64,000 nt of DNA from Phycisphaerae bacterium (GTDB lineage Bacteria; Planctomycetota; Phycisphaerae; UBA1845). Under the pieces are notes generated by a model, which had not been told where the DNA came from, did no database searches, and saw nothing but the letters and a program-made list of their open reading frames with translations. The stretch covers positions 19,216-83,215 of the forward strand of contig JAGFJJ010000032.1 of NCBI GenBank assembly GCA_024102815.1, given 5' to 3'. A program made the position numbers and the translations under genes. How positions within the stretch are numbered: position 1 is the first letter of the stretch; each line of letters opens with the position of its first letter. Shown piece by piece: positions 24,840-33,451 of this stretch.

Positions 24840-25184
24840 ATGAAGCCTGAATCCATGGACGCGGTCTTTCAGGCGCTGGCGCACAAGACTCGGAGGAGGA
24901 TGCTCGACATCGTGCGCAACAGTCCGGGTTGCAACGTCAACGACATCGCGGCGCACTTCGAGGTGAGCCGCATTGCCGTGATGAAACACCTGGGCGTGCT
25001 GGAGACCGCCGGGTTGGTCATTTCCGAAAAGAAAGGACGGGACCGTCGTTTCCGCGTGAACACGGTCCCCATTCGGATGATCTACGAACGCTGGACGACC
25101 GCATACAGCGCCCTGTGGGCCGGGGCGCTGACTGATATCAAATATCGCATCGAGGCCAAGAACAGGAAAGGGAAGCGCAAATGA
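24840..25184 (+). CDS. ArsR-family transcriptional regulator
   Basis: The 114-residue product is a winged-helix repressor: ALAHKTRRRMLDIV, then the recognition helix region DIAAHFEVSRIAVMKHLGVLETAGLV and the wing KKGRDRRFRVN. It belongs to the ArsR subgroup that accompanies SRPBCC (AHSA1-like) genes rather than the metal-sensing group; no metal-binding cysteine pair (CxC) is visible. The ATG directly abuts the operator palindrome and no Shine-Dalgarno sequence fits, which suggests leaderless translation. The stop overlaps the next start as ATGA. Autorepression is inferred from the operator position; the inducer is unknown. Confidence 0.92.
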   Translation: MKPESMDAVFQALAHKTRRRMLDIVRNSPGCNVNDIAAHFEVSRIAVMKHLGVLETAGLVISEKKGRDRRFRVNTVPIRMIYERWTTAYSALWAGALTDIKYRIEAKNRKGKRK

Positions 25185-25708
25185 GCGAAACGGAACGTGC
25201 CGTGTTCAAGGTGCACATCCGGGGCCGGATCGAAGACGTCTGGCAGGAGATCACCAAGACCGATTCTCTTCAGAAGGCGATATTCAACGCCCGCCTGCAT
25301 ACCAACGGATTGAAGCCGGGCGGGAAGATGCAGATGCGCTCGGCGAACGGCAAATATGTCATCGTCGTCGGTGATGTCCTGGAGTTCGACCCGCCCCACC
25401 GATTCTCGCACACGTTCAAGTTCACGACGCTTCCCGATCCGCCCTGCAAAGTAACCTACGACCTCAAGGAAGTAAGCGACAGCGTGGAGTTTACGTTGAC
25501 CGTCGATGACATGCCCAAGGGCACGCAAACCGCCAAGCATATGACTACCGGCGGCAAGACGATCGTGGACACGCTGAAAGTCGTCGTGGAGACCGGCAAG
25601 CCACCGTTCGGCGTTCGGTTCGGCTATGCCATGCAGGCGGTCATGGGGCCGTTCGTCATGCCTTTTATCTTCGGCAAGAAGTGCCACAGCGAGAACTGGC
25701 CGCTCTGA
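25181..25708 (+). CDS. SRPBCC/AHSA1-domain protein
   Basis: The 175-residue product has the START-like helix-grip pattern of the AHSA1 group: an N-terminal strand AVFKVHIRGRIEDVWQEITK, GDVLEFDPPHRFSHTF in the middle, and a long C-terminal helix around GGKTIVDTLKVVVE. Such proteins bind hydrophobic ligands in a cavity and are very often paired with ArsR regulators, as here. It overlaps the regulator by 4 nt, so coupled expression is likely. The C-terminal 30 residues (after FGVRFGYAMQ) extend beyond the domain. Ligand and role are not known. Confidence 0.88.
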   Translation: MSETERAVFKVHIRGRIEDVWQEITKTDSLQKAIFNARLHTNGLKPGGKMQMRSANGKYVIVVGDVLEFDPPHRFSHTFKFTTLPDPPCKVTYDLKEVSDSVEFTLTVDDMPKGTQTAKHMTTGGKTIVDTLKVVVETGKPPFGVRFGYAMQAVMGPFVMPFIFGKKCHSENWPL

Positions 25709-25766
25709 TCGCGGTTGGGGAGGGTGATCGCGCAGCATCGCGCCGCGCGGACAAAGGAGAGAGGAA

Positions 25767-26150
25767 ATGGTTCGAGGAATCGCTTCGGTCATTGGCGGGT
25801 ACATCGTCTGGACGGTCATCTGGCTGGCCTCGGGCGCAGGAATTCAGGCGGCCATGCCGGACGCCTTCGAAGAAACGGGCATGACCTCACGGACCGGCGT
25901 GCTCCTGCTGCTTCTGGCGGTGAGCGTGTTTGCATCGCTTGCATCCGGTGCGACGGCCGGCGCTGTTGCCCGACGGGCTCCCGGCCGGCATGCCCTGATT
26001 TGCAGCCTGCTCCTCCTGGCCACGGGGATCGGCGTTCAGGCCTCGGTCTGGAACGAAATGCCCCTCTGGTACCATCTGCCGTTTCTGGTACTGATCGTGC
26101 CGGTCAACCTGATTGGAGCGGCGATGTTCTCGCGCAAGCCGGCAGTTTGA
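25767..26150 (+). CDS. Small four-helix membrane protein
   Basis: The 127-residue product has about four hydrophobic segments (near 8-27, 44-64, 76-95 and 102-120) and short charged loops. It has no family signature that I can name. It starts 58 nt after the SRPBCC gene with AGGAGAGAGGAA-like purines just upstream of the ATG, and is probably the third gene of the ArsR-controlled unit. Confidence 0.7.
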   Translation: MVRGIASVIGGYIVWTVIWLASGAGIQAAMPDAFEETGMTSRTGVLLLLLAVSVFASLASGATAGAVARRAPGRHALICSLLLLATGIGVQASVWNEMPLWYHLPFLVLIVPVNLIGAAMFSRKPAV

Positions 26151-26260
26151 GGGGATATCTTTGCTGAATCGGGTCCGGTAGACTACGCTGCTTCGGCGTT
26201 CCGGCGAGAAGCGCCGCTGCCAAACGCCTCATTGGGCCTGATTCATCGGAGAGACATTCC

Positions 26261-28732
26261 TTGAGCCAGCCTCTACGCGCAAGCGGTTCGACCTACGTCG
26301 GGCTGTTTCTGGTCGCCCTGGCGACATTAAGCCACGAAGTCCTGCTCACGCGCATTTTCAGCGTGACCATGCTCTACCATTTCGCCTTCATGGCCATTTC
26401 CGTGGCGATGTTCGGGATGACCGTGGGAGCCATCCTGATCTATCTCTTCCCGGAAAAGTTCACGGACGAGCGCGTGAGGCGGCAAATGGCGCTCAGCGCC
26501 TTGGCGTTTTCCGTCTCCCTGGTCATTTGCTTCCTGGTCCAACTGGTTGTCCCTTCGGTATTTCACTTTTCGCTCACCGGCCTGTTCTCCATCGGGTTCA
26601 AGTACTTCGTGATCGCCGTACCATTCGTCTTCAGCGGGATCTGCATGGCCGCGGCGCTGACCCGGTTTCCCTCGCAGGTGGGCCAATTGTACGCCGCCGA
26701 TCTGATCGGCGCGGCAACCGGCTGCATCCTTGTCGTATTGATGCTTCCGTTCAGCGACGGTCCGACGACGGTTCTTTTCATTGCCGCGATTGCGGGAATG
26801 GGAGCATGGTGTTTCGCCCTGGACGCGGGCCAGCGGCAAGTCCGGCGGGCGACGCTCACGGTCGCTTTGTCGATTGCGGCGTTTGCACTCCTTCACGCGG
26901 AGCTCGTCCGCCTTCAGTCGCCGCTCATCCGCCTCATGTGGGTAAAGGGCCAGCTCGAATCCCCTCCACCGTTGTACGAGAAATGGAACTCGTTCTCGCG
27001 CGTCACGGTACTGGGCGACTCCAAGCGGAATCGCGAGCCCTACCGCAAGCCGTTCGGTTGGGGCCTCAGCGACAAGCTGCCGGCGGATTTCTCGGTTGAT
27101 CAGTACATGCTGCTGATCGACGGCCTGGCCGGGACGCCCATGACACGTTTCGACGGCGACTTCCGGAAAGTCGAACACCTGCGTTTTGACGTAACCAACG
27201 CGGCCCACATCGTCCGGCATGACGCCGACGTATTCGTCATCGGCGCGGGGGGCGGCCGCGACGTTCTCTCCGCCCTCGCGTTCGACCAGCGCGCCGTTTT
27301 GGCAGTGGAGCTCAACGGCAACATTCTCGAGACGGCAATCGGAAAGTACGGGGAGTTCACGGGGCACTTGGACCGTGATCCCCGTGTTCAATTCGTTCAC
27401 GACGAGGCCCGCAGCTTTCTGGCCGGGACCGATCGGCATTTCGACATCATCCAGCTCTCGCTGATCGATACGTGGGCCGCGACCGCCGCCGGAGCGTTCG
27501 TGCTCTCGGAGAACCAGCTCTACACGCGGGAAGCCTGGGATCTTTTCCTCAGCCGCCTGGCGCCGGCGGGATTACTCTCCGTGTCACGCTGGTACTTTGA
27601 ACACCGCCCCGCGGAGATGTACCGCCTCACGGCTTTGGCGGCCGAGACGCTCGCCGCCGCGGGGATCGAGAATCCGCGAGATCATCTGGTGATCATCCGC
27701 AAGATCTTCCGCCAGACGCCGTGGTGGATACCGCGCGAATTGCCGGATGGAGTCGGTGTCGGGACGCTATTGCTGAATCGAACCCCCTTCACCGCGAACG
27801 AACTGACGGCCCTGAAGGAATGGGCGGACCGGATGGACTTCGAAATCGTCCTCACACCCGAACTCGGGGACGATGAGAATCTCGCGCGCATCGCCCGGGC
27901 GACTGACTTGCCGGAGCTATATGCCGAGTATCCGCTGAACATCGCGCCGCCCACCGACGACAAGCCGTTCTTTTTCCAGATGCTTCGGCTCAAGGACGCG
28001 GCCCGTCCGGAATTGTGGAAACAGGGTCCGAATACGCCCAACGTCGTCGCGGTGCTGACGGTGGCCGGGTTGTTCGTGTGCGTGGTGTTCCTGTCGGCCG
28101 CGTGCATTGTTCTGCCGCTTGCCCTGACAACCCGCCGCGGCGACCTGCGGGGCTCTCTGCCCTTCTTCGTTTTCTTCTGCGCAATCGGGCTGGGTTTCAT
28201 GCTGGTCGAGATCGCGCAGGTCCAACGAATGATCGTCTTTCTCGGCCACCCGACCTACGGGCTGTCGGTACTTCTCTTTACGCTGCTGGTCTCGAGCGGA
28301 ATCGGCAGCTTCCTGACGGGGCGCGTCGATGACGATCGACTCCGCCGCAGCACGCTGAACCGCCTGCTGCTGATCCTGGTAAGCCTGGGAGCGTTTGCCG
28401 TACTCATGCCGATGCTCATGCGGCGATACGAGGGTGCGGCCACCAGCTTTCGGATCCTTCTGTCGGTGCTTGCGCTGTTTCCCGTCGGAATGTTCATGGG
28501 GATGGCATTCCCGCTGGGAATGCGTCTGGCGACGCGCCGGGCACCGGCCATCACGCCGTGGCTATGGGGCATGAACGGGGCGACATCCGTCTGTGCTTCA
28601 GTCCTCGGCGTGGCGATCGCCCTCGCCAGCGGGATCTCGACGGCGTTCCTGGTGGGTGCGGCCTGTTACGTCGTGGCCCTGGCCGCTTTTGCGTGGTGTT
28701 CCGCAAATGCTCGGTCCTCGGCACCTGCGTGA
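26261..28732 (+). CDS. Polytopic membrane protein with a spermidine-synthase-like domain
   Basis: The 823-residue product has about seven N-terminal membrane spans (10-215), a central methyltransferase-fold domain (about 300-560) with the nucleotide-binding motif VFVIGAGGGRDVLSAL and the acidic strand end LAVELNGNI, and six or seven C-terminal spans (590-815). Large proteins of this layout are annotated as spermine/spermidine synthases, but the active-site aspartate pair of true aminopropyltransferases is not evident; the corresponding place reads LSLIDTW. Polyamine synthesis is therefore doubtful. TTG at 26261 has GGAGAG 7 nt upstream. It stands alone between the ArsR unit and tRNA-Gly. Confidence 0.75.
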   Translation: MSQPLRASGSTYVGLFLVALATLSHEVLLTRIFSVTMLYHFAFMAISVAMFGMTVGAILIYLFPEKFTDERVRRQMALSALAFSVSLVICFLVQLVVPSVFHFSLTGLFSIGFKYFVIAVPFVFSGICMAAALTRFPSQVGQLYAADLIGAATGCILVVLMLPFSDGPTTVLFIAAIAGMGAWCFALDAGQRQVRRATLTVALSIAAFALLHAELVRLQSPLIRLMWVKGQLESPPPLYEKWNSFSRVTVLGDSKRNREPYRKPFGWGLSDKLPADFSVDQYMLLIDGLAGTPMTRFDGDFRKVEHLRFDVTNAAHIVRHDADVFVIGAGGGRDVLSALAFDQRAVLAVELNGNILETAIGKYGEFTGHLDRDPRVQFVHDEARSFLAGTDRHFDIIQLSLIDTWAATAAGAFVLSENQLYTREAWDLFLSRLAPAGLLSVSRWYFEHRPAEMYRLTALAAETLAAAGIENPRDHLVIIRKIFRQTPWWIPRELPDGVGVGTLLLNRTPFTANELTALKEWADRMDFEIVLTPELGDDENLARIARATDLPELYAEYPLNIAPPTDDKPFFFQMLRLKDAARPELWKQGPNTPNVVAVLTVAGLFVCVVFLSAACIVLPLALTTRRGDLRGSLPFFVFFCAIGLGFMLVEIAQVQRMIVFLGHPTYGLSVLLFTLLVSSGIGSFLTGRVDDDRLRRSTLNRLLLILVSLGAFAVLMPMLMRRYEGAATSFRILLSVLALFPVGMFMGMAFPLGMRLATRRAPAITPWLWGMNGATSVCASVLGVAIALASGISTAFLVGAACYVVALAAFAWCSANARSSAPA

Positions 28733-28976
28733 CAGATCATTCAACGAATGTGGCGAAACGCGGGCGCGAGCCCCTTCGCCGGCAATGCCGTGCGCCGAAG
28801 CCCAGATTCCTGCCGGAGCAGGCGGAACGCGTGAACACCCGCTTCTACGGCAGTGGAATCCGCCGCGGGGGACTTGTTCGGCCGTGCGAAACCGTTATCT
28901 TCCTTGTCGTGTCCGGCGCGGGCTGCGCGTTCTCGTGTGAAGCAGCGTCCGACACGGCCTCAGGTGGAGGCGCTTT

Positions 28977-29049
28977 GCGGGCGTAGCTCAATTGGTAGAG
29001 CATCAGCCTTCCAAGCTGAATGTTGCGCGTTCGAGTCGCGTCGCCCGCT
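28977..29049 (+). tRNA. tRNA-Gly (anticodon TCC)
   Basis: Acceptor GCGGGCG/CGCCCGC, D arm TAGCTCAATTGGTAGAGC, anticodon stem TCAGC/GCTGA with loop CTTCCAA and anticodon TCC, T arm with CGTTCGAGT, discriminator T. A possible promoter (TTGTTC at 28874, TATCTT at 28896) lies about 75 nt upstream. CCA is not encoded. Confidence 0.96.
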
Positions 29050-29102
29050 GTAAAGCTCAGGGAAAGGTTAAGGCTCGGTGCCCCGCCGAACTCTCCTTCA
29101 AT

Positions 29103-29609
29103 TCAAAGCACCTTCGCATAGATGACCTTGGCATCAGCCGGGGCGTAGAAATCCGGCAATACGGCCGCGCAGACGTAGCCCATCCGTTCGTAAAAGGCCC
29201 GTGTTGGGATGTACTCGTCTCGGCCGGCGGTATCGACGTAGATTCGCGTTCCGCCGGTCGAGACGACACGAGACTCCACCTGCCCGATGATCCGGCGCCC
29301 GAGGCCGAGTCGTTGGCTGTGGGGATCGACCGCGATCCAGTACAGATCAAAGCTCGAGCGCGTGCAGGGAATCGGCCCGAAACAGGCGTATCCCACAACG
29401 GAGCCGGCCGATTCCGCGATGACAAAGCGATAGCCGGAGGAGTCGCCCCGCTGAAGGAACTCCTCGGCCAGTTCCGCAGCGACGTCAGCTTCCTCCGCGC
29501 TGAACATCCCGGTTGCTTCCACGATACTTCGGATAGCGGGAACGTCAGTCGGGCGCAATTTGTCGCGGAACTCGATACGCGTGTTCGACTCCTGACCATG
29601 CGCTGTCAT
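29103..29609 (-). CDS. GNAT-family N-acetyltransferase (last gene of the KamA cluster)
   Basis: The 168-residue product has a complete GNAT core: strand YRFVIAES, strand VVGYACFGPIP, LYWIAVDPHSQRLGLGRRIIGQVE with the acetyl-CoA loop Q-R-L-G-L-G-R, and the C-terminal TRAFYERMGYV. Its ATG overlaps the stop of the upstream deacetylase gene as ATGA. Because the cluster begins with a lysine 2,3-aminomutase, it could acetylate beta-lysine, as AblB does in N-epsilon-acetyl-beta-lysine synthesis, but it is not recognisably AblB; that role is an inference from context. Confidence 0.88.
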   Translation of the reverse strand: MTAHGQESNTRIEFRDKLRPTDVPAIRSIVEATGMFSAEEADVAAELAEEFLQRGDSSGYRFVIAESAGSVVGYACFGPIPCTRSSFDLYWIAVDPHSQRLGLGRRIIGQVESRVVSTGGTRIYVDTAGRDEYIPTRAFYERMGYVCAAVLPDFYAPADAKVIYAKVL

Positions 29610-31426
29610 TGCGGCCGGCCCTCCCCAGGGGCAGATTTCCGCTCCTTTGTGGTCGCCGGGCGGGTAGTCGCCGTATCGTCTGTCGCGAACTGTCCTTCCG
29701 CCAAGCCGGTGAAGAACGACCTCGCGTTGATTCCGAGCGTGCGGGTCCGGTAGCCACCTTCCTGGACAATCAGCGTGGGGATCTTCATCCGGCCAATGAG
29801 GCGGCCGTTCTCCTCAAAGTCGCGCGGGCCGAGTGTCCACGTCCCCGTAGGATCGCCTTTGGCAGGATCGAAGCCCAAGGCCACGACGAGAAAGCGCGGC
29901 GCAAACGCCCGGACTTTTGCCAGCGCCTTTTTCAGCGTTGCGTGGTAGCGCTGCACGGGAATCTTCTCCGGCAGAGGAAGGTTGACGTTGAACCCTTCCG
30001 CACCTTCGCCGCCGCGATCTTCCTCGAATCCGCTGAAGTAGGGGTATGCGAAGCTGGGGTGTCCGTGAATGGAGACCGTGAGAACGTCGCAGCGGTTCCA
30101 GAAGATCTCCTCCTGGCCGTTGCCGTGGTGGTAGTCAATATCCAGGATCGCCACTTTGCCGTACTGCGTCAGGAAATGAGCACCAATCGCCGCGTTGGCG
30201 AAGTAGCAGAATCCACCGAACGACTTCCGTTCCGCGTGGTGGCCCGGCGGACGAACCAGCGCGTAGGCCAAGCGTTCCCCCCTGAGGAGCTCCTCCGCAG
30301 CGGTAAGCGTGCAATCGACGGCGCGCTTGGCCGCGGGGATCACGTTGCGATTGAGCGGCGTGAAGGTGTCGATGCAGTAGTAACCGGCGCGCACGAGGAG
30401 CTCTTTCGGAGGTCGCGTCTGATTGCGAATCGGGAAGACATACGGATAGACGGACTTTCCCGGAGCAATCGACTCACACGCCCGTTTCAGGTACTCGACA
30501 AACCCGCGATCGTGGACGGCAAGAATGTGCTTCTCGCCGAAGTCGCGCGGTCGCACTTCGTGGAACAGGCCCGTCTTGTCGATTTCCGCGCGGATCGCCG
30601 CGATGCGCGCCGGCGCTTCGACATAGCCCCGCTCGCGAACGTGGTGGATGTCGTGCTTGTCATTGACCACCAGGGCAATGCGCGCCCGGACAGGCGCCTT
30701 CGGCGCCGTGGACGGCATGTGCTCCGACTCCGGCGTGATGTATCGGAACGGGCGGCGCTCGACGGGGTCGTCCCGGAAGGAAGCAATCACACCGGCGATA
30801 TACTTGGGCGTACAGATGTGACCGTACTTTCGCTCCAAAATGACCCGGACGATGCGCCGGGCTTCCTCCACTCCGATTCGCCTGCCGGAATCAAGATCAT
30901 CGTACATGAGAAACGGAAGATCCCGTTGTCCCGGTCTGAGGGGGGCGTCGTAGTCGTTTCCAATCAGCGGGCGGGCACCGAAGCGTTCATAGAAGCGCAG
31001 TCGGGCGATGTTCTGCTTCAGAAGAGCCGGATCGGAAACAAGTTCGGGTTCGTCCGGAGGGCACTCGAAGAAAACTCCGATGGACTTGCCGGCCGCCGCT
31101 TCTTCTCGCACCCTGCCGTACAAGGCCCCACCCACGCCACCGCCCGTCCCGCGCGTGACCGCCGCAAGGTAGTCCATGAACCAGAATCGCAATTCCGGCT
31201 CGTGGGAGATCAGGGCTGCGCCGCGCACATTACCCTGGGTATCGTCGCAAACGTAGAGAAAGGCTCTGAACTTGTGCTTGAAGGGATTCCGCAGCTTCTG
31301 GGGCAGGCCTTCGATTTCCTCTTCGGAAATGCCCGGAAACTGGTCGCGGAGCATCTGCTGCACAGCGGCGATTTCGCGGGCGTCGATGGGAAGCAGATCA
31401 TCGAAGACGCGACGGATTCTAAGCAT
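29606..31426 (-). CDS. GNAT-deacetylase fusion (acetylpolyamine amidohydrolase/histone deacetylase family)
   Basis: The 606-residue product joins two catalytic domains. Residues 1-200 are GNAT-like, with a glycine-rich acetyl-CoA loop TRGTGGGVGGALYG at 91-104 and RLRFYERFGARPL at 142-154. Residues 245-590 are a class II-like zinc deacetylase: RPPGHHAERKSFGG (392-405), DIDYHHGNGQEE (429-440) with zinc ligands, a GFDPAKGDP loop carrying the second Asp, and the EGGY catalytic tyrosine. Bacterial relatives remove acetyl groups from acetylpolyamines and similar amines. A transferase and a hydrolase of the same group on one chain is striking. The start overlaps the preceding ATP-grasp gene by 8 nt; the stop overlaps the next GNAT by 4 nt. 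Confidence 0.92.
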   Translation of the reverse strand: MLRIRRVFDDLLPIDAREIAAVQQMLRDQFPGISEEEIEGLPQKLRNPFKHKFRAFLYVCDDTQGNVRGAALISHEPELRFWFMDYLAAVTRGTGGGVGGALYGRVREEAAAGKSIGVFFECPPDEPELVSDPALLKQNIARLRFYERFGARPLIGNDYDAPLRPGQRDLPFLMYDDLDSGRRIGVEEARRIVRVILERKYGHICTPKYIAGVIASFRDDPVERRPFRYITPESEHMPSTAPKAPVRARIALVVNDKHDIHHVRERGYVEAPARIAAIRAEIDKTGLFHEVRPRDFGEKHILAVHDRGFVEYLKRACESIAPGKSVYPYVFPIRNQTRPPKELLVRAGYYCIDTFTPLNRNVIPAAKRAVDCTLTAAEELLRGERLAYALVRPPGHHAERKSFGGFCYFANAAIGAHFLTQYGKVAILDIDYHHGNGQEEIFWNRCDVLTVSIHGHPSFAYPYFSGFEEDRGGEGAEGFNVNLPLPEKIPVQRYHATLKKALAKVRAFAPRFLVVALGFDPAKGDPTGTWTLGPRDFEENGRLIGRMKIPTLIVQEGGYRTRTLGINARSFFTGLAEGQFATDDTATTRPATTKERKSAPGEGRPQ

Positions 31427-32435
31427 GGCGAGTTTCGTCTTGTCGTGTTGGCAATACCACCGCGGCGGCGACGACGCGCTCGATCACCTTTTCCGAAGAT
31501 AATCCGCCTTGCTGCGCGGCGGCCATGAAGCCGGCGTCTGGCGAGATGCACGGGTTCATGTTGACTTCCAGGACCCAGGCCCGTCCGTGTTCGTCCACGC
31601 GAAAATCCACGCGGGCGTAACCCCGAAGATCGAAGAGTCGCCAGCATCCCCGGGCGAGATCGCGAAGTCGCTCCAGAAGCGGCCCGTCCGACGAGGGGAA
31701 TTCAAATCGCCTCGGCGTCGCATGATACTCGAAGGAGCGTTCATCCCACTTGGCCCGATAGCCGACGATACGCGGCTTTTCTCGAGGGTAGTCCATGAAC
31801 TGAATCTCGGCCACAGGCAGAACTTCCACCGCACCGCTGCCTGCGGCGAGCAGGGATAGATTGAACTCGCGGCCTTCGACGAACTGTTCGGCGAACACAT
31901 CGCCCCATTGTTCGGATGCACGCTGCAGCGCCGCATCAACTTGTTTCAGGCTATCGACACGGATAATCGAATTATCATCCACGCCGACGGAAGCATCTTC
32001 CCAGACGGGCTTGATGATACAGGTTGCCGGGACAGACAAATCGCATGGCGACGTTCCGCTGCGCAGCCGCCAGGCTGGCGTCGGGATGCCCCCCTGAACC
32101 AGCCACGACTTGGCCAGTGGTTTGTTGGTCGTGAGAAAGCCCGCAGCACTTCCACTTCCGGTGAAAGGCAACCTCCGGGCCTCGAGTAACGCCGGGACGA
32201 ATGAGATGAACCTCCCCGATCCCCCAGCGGACTCCACGAGGTTAAACAGCAGATCAACCCTGGCGGATTCGAGTTGCTGCGAGAGTCCTTCAAGATCGAG
32301 ACCCACGGCCATGCGCTGCACGCGGTGCCCGAGCTTGGCCAAGGCGCTTTCGACAAGGTCCGCCTGATGCAGCCCGTCCGCCTCGTCCGGCCGACTGGCG
32401 TCAGTGACGACATCGTGCAGGATTACCACGTTCAT
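31419..32435 (-). CDS. D-Ala-D-Ala-ligase-like ATP-grasp enzyme 1
   Basis: The 338-residue product has the ATP-grasp ligase plan: N-terminal MNVVILHD and DLLFNLVESAGG, a central ATP-binding strand IIKPVWEDASVGVD, FAEQFVEGREFNLSLLA, and the C-terminal metal-binding end ARVDFRVDEHGRAWVLEVNMNPC with the Glu and Asn that bind magnesium. Such enzymes make amide bonds by acyl-phosphate chemistry. It differs clearly from true Ddl and resembles ligases of small peptide pathways. ATG at 32435 overlaps the TGA of the upstream ligase gene. The partner substrates are unknown; a beta-lysine unit is a reasonable guess from the cluster. Confidence 0.88.
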   Translation of the reverse strand: MNVVILHDVVTDASRPDEADGLHQADLVESALAKLGHRVQRMAVGLDLEGLSQQLESARVDLLFNLVESAGGSGRFISFVPALLEARRLPFTGSGSAAGFLTTNKPLAKSWLVQGGIPTPAWRLRSGTSPCDLSVPATCIIKPVWEDASVGVDDNSIIRVDSLKQVDAALQRASEQWGDVFAEQFVEGREFNLSLLAAGSGAVEVLPVAEIQFMDYPREKPRIVGYRAKWDERSFEYHATPRRFEFPSSDGPLLERLRDLARGCWRLFDLRGYARVDFRVDEHGRAWVLEVNMNPCISPDAGFMAAAQQGGLSSEKVIERVVAAAVVLPTRQDETRHA

Positions 32436-33451
32436 GCCGGCGCCGCCACCGCCGCAGCACGAACAGCGCGGCCGTCGCTCGGAATGCGCTGCATGGCGGA
32501 ACGGACGATTCTGTCGATCAGCTCGTGGTAGGGCATTCCGACTGCCGTGCAAAGCATGGGCAGGTCAGAATGCGTGGGATGCAACCCGGGCAGTGGATTC
32601 ACCTCGAGCAGATGGAGCGAGCCCGCTGCATCGGCGCGCAGATCGACCCGGCCGCCGTCTCGGCAGCCCAAAGCCCTCCAAGCGGCAATGGCGATCGATT
32701 CAGCGTCCTCTGCGATCGATCGCGGCGCCAGCGCGTACCGGCAAAGCTCTTCGCAGCGCTCCTTGTTCACATAGGTGCAGGCGTGGTCCTCGGCACCGGC
32801 AAGCAGCTCGACCTCCAGCGTGCCGACCGCGCGAGTCTGCCGTCCCGTTCCCGTAACGCCCACGGTGAATTCCCGCCCGGAGAGAAAGCTCTCTACCAGC
32901 GCAGGCTGATGCAGGTCGCGAATGATCCGCCGGCAAACACGGCGCAACTCATCCATATTGCTGACGCGCGACGTTCCGTCGATTCCCTTGGACGTTCCTT
33001 CCGCGATGGGCTTGACGAAAAGCGGATACGGCAAGTCGACATGATCCACATCCGCCTCGTCACTTACCTCCGCAAAAGGAGCCGTGGGCAATCCGCAATC
33101 CCGAAGGACACGCTTGGTCAAGCCCTTGTGCAGCGTCAGAGATGAGGTGAGCGGGTCGGAAAAGGTGTAAGGAATCTCGAATGCATCCAGAAGCCCGGGA
33201 ATCTGCGCCTCGCGTCCGAAGCCACGGAGCCCTTCGGCGATGTTGAACACGAGTTCCCAGCGATCGCCGGATACGAGGCGCGCGGCCAATTCACGAACAT
33301 GGCCGATGCGATCCACGTCATGTCCGAGCGATTCCAGCGCGGACTGCAACTCGTCGATCGTTTCCCCGCGATCGAACTCGGCCGTTTCTTCCTCGCTGTA
33401 GCCCGCGGCAAGGTATGCGTCACGCAGATCGTAGGTAAGCCCGATTTTCAT
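32432..33451 (-). CDS. D-Ala-D-Ala-ligase-like ATP-grasp enzyme 2
   Basis: The 339-residue product starts MKIGLTYDLRDAYLAAGY and shows ELVFNIAEGL, a Ddl-like DPLTSSLTLHKGLTK segment (substrate loop), LFVKPIAEGTSKGI (ATP-binding lysine and the small loop), ESFLSGREFTVGV and the magnesium end GRVDLRADAAGSLHLLEVNPLPGLHP. The LEVNPLPGL end is closer to true Ddl than that of its neighbour. ATG 33451 is used because homology starts there; the open frame extends upstream through the YkgJ gene. It overlaps that gene by 32 nt. Two non-identical ligases in tandem suggest two sequential couplings. Confidence 0.9.
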   Translation of the reverse strand: MKIGLTYDLRDAYLAAGYSEEETAEFDRGETIDELQSALESLGHDVDRIGHVRELAARLVSGDRWELVFNIAEGLRGFGREAQIPGLLDAFEIPYTFSDPLTSSLTLHKGLTKRVLRDCGLPTAPFAEVSDEADVDHVDLPYPLFVKPIAEGTSKGIDGTSRVSNMDELRRVCRRIIRDLHQPALVESFLSGREFTVGVTGTGRQTRAVGTLEVELLAGAEDHACTYVNKERCEELCRYALAPRSIAEDAESIAIAAWRALGCRDGGRVDLRADAAGSLHLLEVNPLPGLHPTHSDLPMLCTAVGMPYHELIDRIVRSAMQRIPSDGRAVRAAAVAAPA

